From Parasulfuritortus sp049322515 (lineage in GTDB: Bacteria > Pseudomonadota > Gammaproteobacteria > Burkholderiales > Thiobacillaceae): DNA of 64,000 nucleotides. Under the pieces are notes generated by a model. That model did not search any database. It had not been told where the DNA came from and was given only the letters and a program-made list of their open reading frames with translations. The stretch lies in assembly GCA_049322515.1 (NCBI GenBank), contig JBMOQW010000012.1, forward strand, positions 254,821-318,820. The letters are read 5' to 3'. The translations under genes were made by a program, and so were the position numbers. Below, piece after piece: positions 23,739-32,731 of the stretch; position 1 is the stretch's first letter, and every line of letters starts with the position of its first letter.

Positions 23739-24992
23739 ATGCAGCTCTTCGCCTGCGGCGTCAACCACCACACCGCCCCGGTGTCCATCCGGGAGCGCGT
23801 CGCCTTCCCCGCCGACATCCTGGCGCGGGCGCTGTCCGACGTGACCGGACGGGGCGTGGCGCGCGAGGCCGCCATCCTGTCCACCTGCAACCGCACCGAG
23901 GTCTATTGCCACACCCCGGAACCGGACGCGGTGGCCGAATGGATCGCCGGCTTCCATGGCCTGCGCAGCCAGGAAGTGAAGCCCTACCTGTACCTGCTGC
24001 CCGACGACCAAGCGGTCAAGCATGCCTTCCGGGTCGCCTCCGGGCTCGACTCCATGGTCCTCGGCGAAACCCAGATCCTCGGCCAGATGAAGCAGGCGGC
24101 GGAAAAGGCCCAGGAGGCCGGCACCCTCGGCATGTTGCTGAACAAGCTGTTCCAGCGCACCTTCTCGGTGGCCAAGGAAGTACGCACTGCGACCGAAATC
24201 GGCGCCAGCACGGTGTCCATGTCGGCCGCCTCGGTCACCCTGGCGGAACGCATCTTCCCGTCCATTGCCGACCAGGCGGTGCTGTTCATCGGCGCCGGCG
24301 AGATGATCGACCTGGTCGCCACCCACTTCGCGGCCAAGTCACCGCGTCGGCTGATGGTCATCAACCGCACCTTGGATCGCGCCCGCCAGCTGGCCGACAA
24401 GTTCGCCGGCGAAGCCGCCGCCCTGACCAGCCTGCCGGAACTGCTGCACGACTTCGACATCGTGGTCACCTCCACCGCCAGCCCGCTGCCCATCGTTGGC
24501 CTGGGCATGGTCGAGCGCGCCCTGAAGGCGCGCCGGCACCGGCCGATGTTCATGGTCGACCTGGCGGTACCGCGCGACATCGAAGCCGAGGTCAAGGCGC
24601 TCAGCGACGTCTTTCTTTACACCGTGGACGACCTGGGCGAAGTGGTGCGCGCCGGCCAGGACGCCCGCCAGGCCAAGGTCGAGCAGGCCGAGGCCATCGT
24701 CGCCGCCGGCGTGAACGAATTCATGCACTGGCTCGACACGCGCAAGACGGTGCCCACCGTGCGCGCCCTGCGCGACCATGCCGAACGTCTGCGCCGGCAC
24801 GAGATGGAAAAGGCCGTCAAGCGCCTGGCCAAGGGCGACGACCCGCACGCCGTGATGGAGGCGCTCAGCCATGGTCTCACCAACAAGTTCCTGCACGACC
24901 CCAGCCACGCCCTGAATCAGGCCGAGGGGACCGAGCGCGACACGTTGCAGCAGCTGATCGCCCGCATCTACAACCTGCATAACGACCTGTAG
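23739..24992 (+). CDS. hemA: Glutamyl-tRNA reductase
   Basis: 417 residues. It reduces Glu-tRNA(Glu) to glutamate-1-semialdehyde, the first committed step of C5-pathway heme synthesis. Motifs are GVNHHTAPVSIRER, ILSTCNRTEVY with the catalytic Cys50, GETQILGQ, an NADPH fold (VLFIGAGEMIDL), FMVDLAVPRDIE, and a C-terminal dimerisation helix. The ATG at 23739 puts the cysteine at position 50 as in the family; an upstream ATG at 23706 overlaps the presumed -10. prfA follows, reproducing the common hemA-prfA order, but prmC is not next (it is at 51221). Confidence 0.97.
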   Translation: MQLFACGVNHHTAPVSIRERVAFPADILARALSDVTGRGVAREAAILSTCNRTEVYCHTPEPDAVAEWIAGFHGLRSQEVKPYLYLLPDDQAVKHAFRVASGLDSMVLGETQILGQMKQAAEKAQEAGTLGMLLNKLFQRTFSVAKEVRTATEIGASTVSMSAASVTLAERIFPSIADQAVLFIGAGEMIDLVATHFAAKSPRRLMVINRTLDRARQLADKFAGEAAALTSLPELLHDFDIVVTSTASPLPIVGLGMVERALKARRHRPMFMVDLAVPRDIEAEVKALSDVFLYTVDDLGEVVRAGQDARQAKVEQAEAIVAAGVNEFMHWLDTRKTVPTVRALRDHAERLRRHEMEKAVKRLAKGDDPHAVMEALSHGLTNKFLHDPSHALNQAEGTERDTLQQLIARIYNLHNDL

Positions 24993-25043
24993 GCCGGCCT
25001 GCCGCCCTTGCCGGCCCGAAGGCCGCCTCAAACAAACCCCGCC

Positions 25044-26123
25044 ATGAAACCCTCCCTGCTCGCCAAGCTCGACCAACTCGACCAGCGCCTGGAGGAACTC
25101 GGCCGCCTGCTCGCCAGCCCGGAAGCCACGGCCGACATGGACCAATACCGCAAGTTCACCCGCGAGCATGCCGAGATCGAACCGGTGGTCGCCCGCTATC
25201 GCGACTGGCGCAAGACCGAGGCCGACCTGGCCGGCGCCCGCGACATGCTGGCCGACCCGGAAATGCGCGAGCTGGCCGCGCTGGAGATCGAGGACGCCCA
25301 GGCCCGCCAGGCCGAACTCGATGCCGAGCTGCAAATCCTGCTCCTGCCGAAGGACCCCAACGACGAGCGCAACCTGTTCCTGGAAATCCGGGCCGGCACC
25401 GGCGGCAACGAGTCGGCCCTGTTCGCCGGCGACCTGCTGCGCATGTACACCCGCTACGCTGAACGCCAGCGCTGGAAGGTGGAGCTGATGTCGGAAAGCC
25501 CGGGCGAGGTGGGCGGCTACAAGGAAGTCATCTGCCGCATCGTCGGCGTCGGCGCCTATTCGAAGCTGAAGTTCGAATCCGGCGGCCATCGCGTGCAGCG
25601 GGTCCCGGAGACCGAATCCCAGGGCCGCATCCACACCTCGGCCTGCACCGTCGCGGTGATGCCGGAAGCCGACGCCCTGGAAGAAATCGCCATCAACCCG
25701 GCCGACCTGCGCATCGACACCTTCCGCGCCTCCGGCGCCGGCGGCCAGCACATCAACAAGACCGACTCCGCGGTGCGGGTCACCCACCTGCCCAGCGGCC
25801 TGGTGGTGGAATGCCAGGACGGCCGCTCGCAGCACCAGAACAAGGCCCAGGCCCTGCAGGTGCTGGCCGCGCGCCTGAAGGACCGGCAGGAACGCGAGGC
25901 GCACGCCAAGGAGGCCAGCCAGCGCAAAAGCCTGATCGGCAGCGGCGACCGCTCCGACCGCATCCGCACCTACAACTTCCCCCAGGGCCGGATCACCGAC
26001 CACCGGATCAACCTCACCCTGTACAAGATCGACGCGGTCTTGGACGGCGATCTCGACGAACTGGTCGCCGCGCTCACCGCCGAGCACCAGGCCGAGCAGC
26101 TGGCGGCCCTGGCGGGGGAGTGA
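25044..26123 (+). CDS. prfA: Peptide chain release factor 1
   Basis: 359 residues. It recognises UAA and UAG stop codons and triggers peptide release. The stop-codon-reading tripeptide is in HRVQRVPETESQGRIHT (PxT), and the catalytic GGQ is in SGAGGQHINKTDSAVR. The N-terminal coiled domain and RAGTGGNESALFAGDL are also typical. The start at 25044 gives the standard N-terminus. It lies 51 bases after hemA. Its usual partner prmC, which methylates the GGQ glutamine, is encoded about 25 kb away. Confidence 0.97.
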   Translation: MKPSLLAKLDQLDQRLEELGRLLASPEATADMDQYRKFTREHAEIEPVVARYRDWRKTEADLAGARDMLADPEMRELAALEIEDAQARQAELDAELQILLLPKDPNDERNLFLEIRAGTGGNESALFAGDLLRMYTRYAERQRWKVELMSESPGEVGGYKEVICRIVGVGAYSKLKFESGGHRVQRVPETESQGRIHTSACTVAVMPEADALEEIAINPADLRIDTFRASGAGGQHINKTDSAVRVTHLPSGLVVECQDGRSQHQNKAQALQVLAARLKDRQEREAHAKEASQRKSLIGSGDRSDRIRTYNFPQGRITDHRINLTLYKIDAVLDGDLDELVAALTAEHQAEQLAALAGE

Positions 26124-26243
26124 ACCCGTGCGCCAGCCCAGCTGACCAGGCGATTGGCGGGCGGGCTGTCCCACCCTGACAAGCGCGCGGCACTGCATCG
26201 ACGGCCCGCTTCCCCACCGGCCTTCCTGGGTCGGCCCGTCGCT

Positions 26244-27023
26244 TCAGGCGCCCCCCCAGCCATGGCCGCTCAAGCCATAGAAACACCCATGGACTGCGGC
26301 GTGCGCCACGCAGGCGGCCTCCAAGGAACGTCGCCAATAGAGCCAGCCGAACACCATGCCGGCAAGCAGGTTGAGCCCCAGGATGCGCGCCCCTTGGAGG
26401 AAATCCAGAGGCCCCCCCAGCAGGGCGGCCGGAAGATGGCCGAAGGCAAACACGGCCGCGGAAAGCAGGATGCCGGTCCAGGCGATCCAGCGCGGCATCC
26501 TTGCCTGTCGCTTGCCCCACAGGTGCATGACCGCCCCGCAGACCAGACTCATCAGCCCCCAGCGCATCAAGACTTCTTCGCTAATTCCACCGTACAGCAT
26601 TCCCAACAGCAAGGCGTGCTCGGCACTCTCCGCTGCCGACGCCGCAGGCGTACCCAGCGCGGGCGAAATCGTCTGAAAGACCCACCGATCAAGGCACAGG
26701 AGGGAGCCCCCCAGGACAACGCCCAGGGTGATGGCCAGAGGCAATTCCCGGATGAAGGCGCCGACACCCCGACGCTCGGCCAAGTAGGAGATCAAGCCCA
26801 GCCGAGGCGCCAAGACGGCGCCCAAGACCGTCGCCAGCAATAACAGCAGGGCCGTTTGGAGCAAGCTTGCCAGGATTAGCGTCTCCGGCTGCATGGCCGG
26901 GTCCGGCAGGTCAATTTGGCTGATCCGTCCTTCAATACTGTCCGCCAGTGGCCACAGCCCCAGCAAGGAGACCAGCCAGACCGGCCAGGCTCTGGCGAGG
27001 ACACCGGTTTCATGGCTTGCCAT
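26244..27023 (-). CDS. CPBP-family intramembrane metalloprotease
   Basis: 259 residues with about seven membrane helices. The three motifs of the CAAX-protease/bacteriocin-processing family are present: EEVLMRWG (EExxxR), FAFGHLPA (FxxxH) and AHAAVHGCFY. Such enzymes cleave substrates within the membrane, but the substrate of this one is unknown. The ATG at 27023 was chosen because it overlaps the end of the upstream DUF2917-like gene by 14 bases; upstream extension would run deep into that gene. Possible links are processing of a signal protein or self-immunity; neither is supported further here. Confidence 0.85.
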   Translation of the reverse strand: MASHETGVLARAWPVWLVSLLGLWPLADSIEGRISQIDLPDPAMQPETLILASLLQTALLLLLATVLGAVLAPRLGLISYLAERRGVGAFIRELPLAITLGVVLGGSLLCLDRWVFQTISPALGTPAASAAESAEHALLLGMLYGGISEEVLMRWGLMSLVCGAVMHLWGKRQARMPRWIAWTGILLSAAVFAFGHLPAALLGGPLDFLQGARILGLNLLAGMVFGWLYWRRSLEAACVAHAAVHGCFYGLSGHGWGGA

Positions 27024-27504
27024 GGCATCCGCTTTCGTAGGACGCGATGAGCCGATTGGTGGCAGGCAGGCCGCCCGGACCCAACATGTCCTTGCCGGCT
27101 CGCCAGCCCTGCGCGCGCGCCGCGCGATCGGCGCGATCGCACGGGGCTGACCCGATCTGGGCCCGGGTGCTTTGGCTAGACACATCGACCCCGCCACCGC
27201 CCACCCACAGCAGACCCAGCCCGCTCAGCAGGCCCAGGCCAAGCCAAGCCCCGAACGGACGCTGCGCGGGCTTTCCGGAGGTGACGTCGATGCATGCGGG
27301 TTCAATTGATTCGATCAGCACCAGCGGGTTGTTGTCTAATGCCAGCGTCATACCGGGTTCCAGAGTGAAATCCCGTGCGCATCCGGCGAGTGACACCAGC
27401 ACTTTCCCGCGCAGGCAGCGGATTACGCCTCGACCGCCTTTTCGGACGGCCAACAGCGCGCCAGGATGCAGAGGGTATGCGGAAATGGGTACTTGGACAG
27501 ACAT
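27010..27504 (-). CDS. DUF2917-like protein with one membrane helix
   Basis: 164 residues. The N-terminal 60 or so resemble the small cupin-like DUF2917 fold (AVRKGGRGVIRCLRGKVLVSLAG, FTLEPGMTLAL). A glycine-rich helix follows (LGLGLLSGLGLLWVGGGG, about 89-106), then a charged, Arg-rich tail. I do not recognise a function. It is divergent from the response-regulator gene at 27657 and overlaps the CPBP protease gene, so the pair forms an operon that may be controlled from the CTTAA box at 27577. Confidence 0.65.
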   Translation of the reverse strand: MSVQVPISAYPLHPGALLAVRKGGRGVIRCLRGKVLVSLAGCARDFTLEPGMTLALDNNPLVLIESIEPACIDVTSGKPAQRPFGAWLGLGLLSGLGLLWVGGGGVDVSSQSTRAQIGSAPCDRADRAARAQGWRAGKDMLGPGGLPATNRLIASYESGCHGKP

Positions 27505-27576
27505 GGCTTGCGGCCTTCGAAATCAAATTCACGGGGCAGACGTCGTCTGGCTGGCCGACACTATGACAAACCAGTC

Positions 27577-27593
27577 CTTAACCTTGGCTTAAT
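27577..27593 (+). promoter_or_regulatory. CTTAAC-N5-CTTAAT box (PmrA/QseB-type)
   Basis: A direct repeat with 11-base period, matching the half-site arrangement known for PmrA/QseB-like regulators (CTTAA, five to six bases, CTTAA). It lies 64 bases before the response-regulator ATG, with a further CTTAAG at 27619-27624. A near-identical box is at 38947-38963. Confidence 0.6.
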
Positions 27594-27656
27594 GTCGTGC
27601 CCCCGGTCGCAAGGTATCCTTAAGCGACGTGGCTATTGGCGTGCTACTGTACCCTG

Positions 27657-28328
27657 ATGCATCTGCTACTGATCGAAGACGACCTGGATTTGGGCGCGGC
27701 GCTGCTGGGCGCCCTGCAAAAGGCCCGTTTCACTTCCGAGTGGATACGCACATGCCATGATGCCCGGAACTTCGGAACCCGCGGCGCCTATGACTGCGTC
27801 CTGCTCGATCTTTCCCTGCCGGATGGCCAAGGCCTCGATGTGTTGCGCCATTGGCGCAGTCATGACATGAAGGTGCCGGTCATCGTGCTGACCGCACGCA
27901 GCGGCCTGGATGACCGCCTTGCCGGGCTCGATGGCGGTGCCGACGACTATATCGTCAAGCCATTCGCCGTCGAGGAACTGATCTCCCGCATCCATGTGGT
28001 GACCCGCCGCGCCGCACACCAGGCCGATTCGGAGTGGCGACTGGGCCCCTTGCGCATCGACATCGCGCGCCATGAAGTTCAGCTCGATCACATGCCTGTA
28101 CTGCTGACCCCCGCCGAATACGACGTGCTGCTGGCGCTGGCGCGTGCGGCCGGGACGGTAGTGGCCAAACATCGCCTGGCCCGGACACTCGATCCAAGCG
28201 GTGAAAACCTCGACTTCAATACCATCGAAGTGCATATCCATCATCTGCGCAAGAAGCTCGGTGCCGAACTGATCCGCACAGTTCGCGGGGTCGGCTATTT
28301 GCTGACGCCACCGGCCGGAAGCGATTGA
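27657..28328 (+). CDS. OmpR-family response regulator (PmrA/QseB-like)
   Basis: 223 residues. The receiver domain has the acidic pocket IEDD, phospho-acceptor Asp51 (LLDLSLPDG), Thr79 and Lys101 (VKPF). The winged-helix output domain ends IEVHIHHLRKKLG... IRTVRGVGYLL. The ATG at 27657 gives the exact family start. The kinase gene overlaps it by four bases. Subfamily resemblance is to QseB/PmrA/TctD-type regulators, which bind direct CTTAA-type repeats; such a repeat lies upstream, suggesting autoregulation. Metal sensing is a guess based on the second box before the RND operon. Confidence 0.92.
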   Translation: MHLLLIEDDLDLGAALLGALQKARFTSEWIRTCHDARNFGTRGAYDCVLLDLSLPDGQGLDVLRHWRSHDMKVPVIVLTARSGLDDRLAGLDGGADDYIVKPFAVEELISRIHVVTRRAAHQADSEWRLGPLRIDIARHEVQLDHMPVLLTPAEYDVLLALARAAGTVVAKHRLARTLDPSGENLDFNTIEVHIHHLRKKLGAELIRTVRGVGYLLTPPAGSD

Positions 28329-29689
28329 AGTTGCCCGCTCGATCCCTGCTGACCCGGATCGTGCTGTCGCTGGTGGCCGCGTTTGTCGGGGTGTTCTTCG
28401 TTCTCGGCGCCATCATCACCTATTTGACCCTCGACTCGACCGCGGGCCAATTACCCCGGCAGATTCGCCAGGTCACCCAGGTGCTGGGCGAACACTTCAG
28501 CCAGATCGAGCAGCCGGAGGAAATGGCCAGGGTCGGGGCACTGCTGGATGCGCTGCAACGCGAAAACGAGCCGCGCGGGAGACTGAGCTGGACCGTCATC
28601 CTCGACCACCAGGGTCACCTCGTGTATGCCCCGCCCGGAACACCCGATGTGGATTGGCAAGCACTCAAGGAGGGCATGAACCGTCGCGTGGTCCACGGCA
28701 CCACATTCAACCTGTTTGTCCGGACGGCCCCCCCGTGGCGCATCGTCTTCGTCGATGACGGCCAAGCCCGGCAAGCCGACGTCATGCTCCAGATTGCCAA
28801 GTACCTGCTCGTCTTCCTGGCCGTGGCCTTGATACTGGTACTGGCCCCCATCTGGTTCGCGACCCGCTCGGGCCTGTCGCCGCTCAGGCAGCTATCCGAG
28901 GCCGTCGGCAGCCGCCGTGCCGAGGATTTGAGACCGATCGACGTGCCGGCCAGCTATCAGGAGCTCGATCCGTTGATCACCGCGCTCAATGCCTTGATGA
29001 CCACGCTAGCCCAAGCCATCGAACGGGAAAAGACCTTCGTGCAGGCTGCCGCACACGAATTGCGCACACCCTTGGCGGTGATCACCACCCAGGCCCATCT
29101 GTTGGCGCACGCGGACGACTCGGAAACCCGCTCGATCGCGGAACGGCAACTGCTGGCGGCGGTGAAACGAGCCTCTCATCTGGTCCATCAACTGCTGCGC
29201 CTGGCGCAACTGGACGCCAGCCAGCACGACAAGACAGAGTCCGTCGATGTCATGGCGCTTGCACGCGACTGCCTGGCCGATTTCGCCACGCGCCCTGAAT
29301 ACAGCCAGGCCGACCTGGGCCTGGTGGGCCCGGATGCACTGCCTTGTCACACCGACCGGGCCGCCCTCCAGTCGATCATCGAGAACCTGCTCGACAATGC
29401 CTTGCGCTATGGGGGCGCCAAGATCAAGGTCGATCTCGAGGTGCAGGACAAACGGCCCGCAGTGCAAATTCGCGTCATCGATAACGGACCGGGCATTCCG
29501 GAGTCGATGCGTGCCCGTGTGTTCGAGCGGTTCTACCGCGCCAACACGCAGGGCCAGCCCGGCTCCGGCTTGGGCTTGTCCATCGTGGCCGAAGCGGTCA
29601 GGTCCATGCACGGCACCATCGAGCTAAATGCCGGCCCCGAGGGACACGGATGCTGCTTCGAGATCAGCTTGCCCATGGCGCGTGCATGA
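28325..29689 (+). CDS. Membrane sensor histidine kinase
   Basis: 454 residues. Two membrane helices (about 12-34 and 160-178) bracket a periplasmic sensor region of about 125 residues. A HAMP-like linker follows, then the H-box AAHELRTPL (His244), N-box ENLLDNALRYGG, and G-boxes DNGPGIPES and GSGLGLSIV, all intact. The start is a TTG overlapping the response-regulator stop. The sensor region has no cysteine or His cluster that would mark a metal sensor. A GNAT gene overlaps its stop, so three genes are co-translated. Confidence 0.9.
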   Translation: MKLPARSLLTRIVLSLVAAFVGVFFVLGAIITYLTLDSTAGQLPRQIRQVTQVLGEHFSQIEQPEEMARVGALLDALQRENEPRGRLSWTVILDHQGHLVYAPPGTPDVDWQALKEGMNRRVVHGTTFNLFVRTAPPWRIVFVDDGQARQADVMLQIAKYLLVFLAVALILVLAPIWFATRSGLSPLRQLSEAVGSRRAEDLRPIDVPASYQELDPLITALNALMTTLAQAIEREKTFVQAAAHELRTPLAVITTQAHLLAHADDSETRSIAERQLLAAVKRASHLVHQLLRLAQLDASQHDKTESVDVMALARDCLADFATRPEYSQADLGLVGPDALPCHTDRAALQSIIENLLDNALRYGGAKIKVDLEVQDKRPAVQIRVIDNGPGIPESMRARVFERFYRANTQGQPGSGLGLSIVAEAVRSMHGTIELNAGPEGHGCCFEISLPMARA

Positions 29690-30111
29690 TCCGGCACGCA
29701 CGTCCCCGGGACCGGGAGATCGTCCTGGCGATCTGGGCGGCCGCCGCAGAGGCGGCTTATCCGAACTTCACCCCGAGCTTCTTTGCCACCGAGCGAAAAA
29801 GGATACGTGACGAGTTTCTGCCCCGCTCGACCACCTGGCTGTGGATTCATGATCACGCCGTGGCCGGCTTCATCTCGCATCAAGGCCCCCATGTCGGTGG
29901 CTTGTTTGTCGCTCCCGAACACCAAGGCCAGGGAGGCGGCCGCGCCTTGATCGAGCACGTCCGCCAACAGCATGGCATGCTTGAAACGGCGGTATTCGCG
30001 TTCAATGCAGGAGCGCGGACGTTCTACGAAAAACTTGGCTTTGTCGTCTTCGGCTGCACAGACCATCCACAGACTCTGGCCCGAATCTTGAAGCTGCGGC
30101 AATCGGAATGA
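29686..30111 (+). CDS. GNAT-family N-acetyltransferase
   Basis: 141 residues. The acetyl-CoA-binding motif A is clear (LFVAPEHQGQGGGRALIEHV), and motif B is near NAGARTFYEKLGFVVFG. It transfers an acetyl group to an unknown amine. Its ATG overlaps the kinase stop (ATGA), so it is an unusual third gene of a two-component operon. Modification of the regulator or of a cell-envelope component would be speculation. Confidence 0.88.
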   Translation: MIRHARPRDREIVLAIWAAAAEAAYPNFTPSFFATERKRIRDEFLPRSTTWLWIHDHAVAGFISHQGPHVGGLFVAPEHQGQGGGRALIEHVRQQHGMLETAVFAFNAGARTFYEKLGFVVFGCTDHPQTLARILKLRQSE

Positions 30112-30112
30112 A

Positions 30113-30730
30113 TCAGCCTTGACCTACGACCTGGTCAGTCAACGCTGACCTCCCGGCAAACCATGCCAAGGCTTTCTCCTGATGCTCGGCGATGAACGCT
30201 TCCTTATGGGCGTTGTAATCGAGCGGATCATCGAAATCCATCTCCGCGATCTTGAGCTTGAGCGCGGCATAGGATTGCCTGACCTGATCATGCGCGCGCA
30301 GATAATCGCGAAAGGCTATGTGCCGTGTCCAGTGGCGGCTGCCCCAGGCCAGGACGTGAATATTGGCCACGGAGTTGTATTCGCGCCCGAAGGCCAGAAT
30401 CTGCCCCTCGCCGAGAATCCGGGGCGGCGGGCGGTCCTGGAGGGGAACCAGTTTGGCGAAGAAGCGCCGATAGGGCATCCCGGCATTGAACTGCTCAATA
30501 TAGGTATAACCGGCATCGAGCAGCGGTTCGACCCCCTCATCGAGCGACTGCTCTTCACGCAGCCCGACCAGGACATCGATGATGGGCTTGGCGACAATAT
30601 CGCCCAGCGAGGTACTGCCAATGTGCTCGACGACGGGTTCCAGACCCGATAAAGCCTGCTCGATGACCCGGCGATGACGGGTAAAATCATCCCGCCAACC
30701 GGGCTGATACGGCATCAAGGTGACTTTCAT
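30113..30730 (-). CDS. GrpB-family (UPF0157) protein
   Basis: 205 residues of the GrpB family, part of the nucleotidyltransferase superfamily. Visible are YQPGWRDDFTRHRRVIEQAL, the signature VEHIGSTSLGDIVAKPIIDVLVG, and NIHVLAWGSRHWTRHIAFRDYLRAH. Some relatives are linked to small-molecule modification or to dephospho-CoA kinase, but the biochemical role is unknown. It is convergent with the GNAT gene, one base between stops. Confidence 0.9.
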   Translation of the reverse strand: MKVTLMPYQPGWRDDFTRHRRVIEQALSGLEPVVEHIGSTSLGDIVAKPIIDVLVGLREEQSLDEGVEPLLDAGYTYIEQFNAGMPYRRFFAKLVPLQDRPPPRILGEGQILAFGREYNSVANIHVLAWGSRHWTRHIAFRDYLRAHDQVRQSYAALKLKIAEMDFDDPLDYNAHKEAFIAEHQEKALAWFAGRSALTDQVVGQG

Positions 30731-30845
30731 CGTTCTTCTCCTAGTCGTGCAGCCATTTTGCCATGGCGTGATCCGCGTTCATTCAAGGTGTCTCGCGCCA
30801 GAGGCGGACCGTATTGGACAACGAATCTCTGGAGCACCGCAGCCG

Positions 30846-31421
30846 ATGGATCGACCGAGCGTCAATGCCTTTCTTGCCTTGAGCCTCGACGGTTATATTG
30901 CCGGGCCGGAGGGCGACCTCTCCTGGCTGGATCCCTACGCCACGGACAGTATCGAAGCGACCGGCTACCGTAGCCTCATGGACCGGGTCGATACCTTGGT
31001 GATGGGAAGAAATACTTTCGAGAAGCTGCTGTCTTTTGCGCATTGGCCCTATCACAGCAAAGAGGTCGTCGTGTTGACCCATCGCCCCTTGTCTCCACGC
31101 CATGGCGAAACGGTCCTGGCCGGTCCGCTGCGCGAGGTGCTGGCAAAATTGTACGGGCGAGGCGCGCGACACGTTTACCTGGATGGCGGCCAGGCGGTTC
31201 GCCAGGGGCTGGCCGATGGCCTGGTCGATCAACTCACCCTGTCCTGGGTCCCTGTCATTCTCGGCAAAGGCATCTCGCTCTTCGATGGCATCCAGAAGTG
31301 CCTGGCGTTGCAACTGGCCGAGGTTCGCCATCTGCCCAGCGGCCTTGTGCAAACCATCTACCGCCCGCCCGAGCCCCTAGGGCGGCAACCTACCGAGGAA
31401 TCCCTGCATGAACCGGCTTGA
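30846..31421 (+). CDS. RibD C-terminal / dihydrofolate-reductase-like protein
   Basis: 191 residues with a DHFR-like fold: FLALSLDGYIAGPEGDLSWLD, VMGRNTFE, VVVLTHRPL, VYLDGGQAVRQGL, and VPVILGKGISLF. It should be an NADPH-dependent reductase; stand-alone members of this family mostly have no assigned substrate. The ATG at 30846 gives the family start. The SDR gene begins within its last 14 bases, so the two are coupled. Confidence 0.88.
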   Translation: MDRPSVNAFLALSLDGYIAGPEGDLSWLDPYATDSIEATGYRSLMDRVDTLVMGRNTFEKLLSFAHWPYHSKEVVVLTHRPLSPRHGETVLAGPLREVLAKLYGRGARHVYLDGGQAVRQGLADGLVDQLTLSWVPVILGKGISLFDGIQKCLALQLAEVRHLPSGLVQTIYRPPEPLGRQPTEESLHEPA

Positions 31422-32220
31422 CGGCAAGACCGCCTTGGTCACCGGCGCGGCGCGCGGCATCGGCGCAGCGATCGCCACGGCCTTCGCCGAGAATGGCGCC
31501 TTCGTCTATCTGACCGACATCGACGACGCACAGGGGCAAGCCGTTGCCGCCGGACTCGGCGATCAGGCCCGCTACCTTCACCTCGACGTGCGCGAGGAAC
31601 CTGAATGGCAGGCGGTCCTGGCACGCGTCATCGAGGCGCGCGCCGGCTTGCATGTGCTGGTCAACAATGCCGGTATCACGGGGTTCGAAGACGGCTGCTT
31701 CGTGCACGATCCGGAGCATGTCGCACTGGCCGATTGGCATGCCGTGCACCGCACCAACCTGGATGGTGTCTTTCTCGGCTGCAAGCATGCGATCCAAGCG
31801 ATGCGGCGCTCGAACAGCGCGGGCGCGATCATCAACATATCCTCACGCTCGGGGCTGGTCGGCATCCCGGGAGCAGCGGCCTATGCCTCGTCAAAAGCCG
31901 CAGTGCGCAACCATACCAAGACGGTGGCGCTGTACTGCGCCGAGCAGGGCTTGCCGATCCGATGCAATTCCATCCATCCGGCCGCCGTCCTGACGCCCAT
32001 GTGGGAACCGCTGCTGGGCACGGGTCCGGAGCGGGAGACCAGGATGCGCGAATTCGTCCAGGATTGCCCGATGCGCCGCTTCGGGCGCCCGGAGGAAGTC
32101 GCCGCCGTGGCTGTCCTGCTGGCGTCGGACGAAGCCGCCTACATGAATGGCACCGAGCTGAACCTGGATGGCGGCATTCTGGCGGGGGCGGTCGCAACAC
32201 CCGCGACAACCAAGTCGTAG
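31408..32220 (+). CDS. Short-chain dehydrogenase/reductase
   Basis: A 270-residue classical SDR. The NAD(P) motif TGAARGIG is at 13-20, the acidic TDIDD after the second strand favours NAD, NNAGIT is present, and the catalytic Ser and YASSK (Tyr-x-x-x-Lys) are intact. The C-terminal substrate loop contains PMWEPLLGTG. The substrate is unknown. It is co-transcribed with the DHFR-like gene upstream and convergent with the metal-efflux operon. Confidence 0.9.
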   Translation: MNRLDGKTALVTGAARGIGAAIATAFAENGAFVYLTDIDDAQGQAVAAGLGDQARYLHLDVREEPEWQAVLARVIEARAGLHVLVNNAGITGFEDGCFVHDPEHVALADWHAVHRTNLDGVFLGCKHAIQAMRRSNSAGAIINISSRSGLVGIPGAAAYASSKAAVRNHTKTVALYCAEQGLPIRCNSIHPAAVLTPMWEPLLGTGPERETRMREFVQDCPMRRFGRPEEVAAVAVLLASDEAAYMNGTELNLDGGILAGAVATPATTKS

Positions 32221-32365
32221 CCTCGTCCGGCGCCTTCATTCTCGATCCCGGCACGACCGGAATCAGTGCCCCGCCGTGCCATGCGCGGCACAGCGCTCCG
32301 CCGGACGGTTGGCCGCTCCGGCCGGCGAGCAACGACGTTCGCCGGTGCACCATGAGGGCGCAAGG

Positions 32366-32716
32366 TCAACGGCTCAGTTCAACTACCTGGCCCCCGGATC
32401 CCTCACAGCGGCCCTCCAGCACCGAGCGATACTCGATCCAGCGGCATTCCATGGACAGGCCATCCGCCGCCACCAGGTGCGCCGCCCCCGACAGGACATG
32501 GCGCCGGTCATGCCGGGCAACATTTCGGTACGGACCACGACATTGCGCGGTGAAGCAACGGGTACGTTGCCATGTGCCGCGAAATACCTTGCCATCAACC
32601 ATGATTTCTAGAGTATCCGGCGCCTGCCAGCGCACCGCAGAGGCGACGTCGGCGGGTACCGGACACGCATGGCAGAGCCAAGCCAGGGCAAACATCGCCA
32701 ACCATGCATTTTTCAT
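32366..32716 (-). CDS. Small exported protein at the end of the RND operon
   Basis: 116 residues with a signal peptide (AWLAMFALAWLCHACPVPA). The mature part has four cysteines (RTRCFTAQCRG, MECRWIEY, EGRCEG), which could form disulfides or bind metal. I do not recognise the family. It starts 15 bases after the TolC-family gene on the same strand, so it is probably the last gene of the efflux operon. Confidence 0.6.
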   Translation of the reverse strand: MKNAWLAMFALAWLCHACPVPADVASAVRWQAPDTLEIMVDGKVFRGTWQRTRCFTAQCRGPYRNVARHDRRHVLSGAAHLVAADGLSMECRWIEYRSVLEGRCEGSGGQVVELSR

Positions 32717-32731
32717 GAGCGCATCCTTGTC

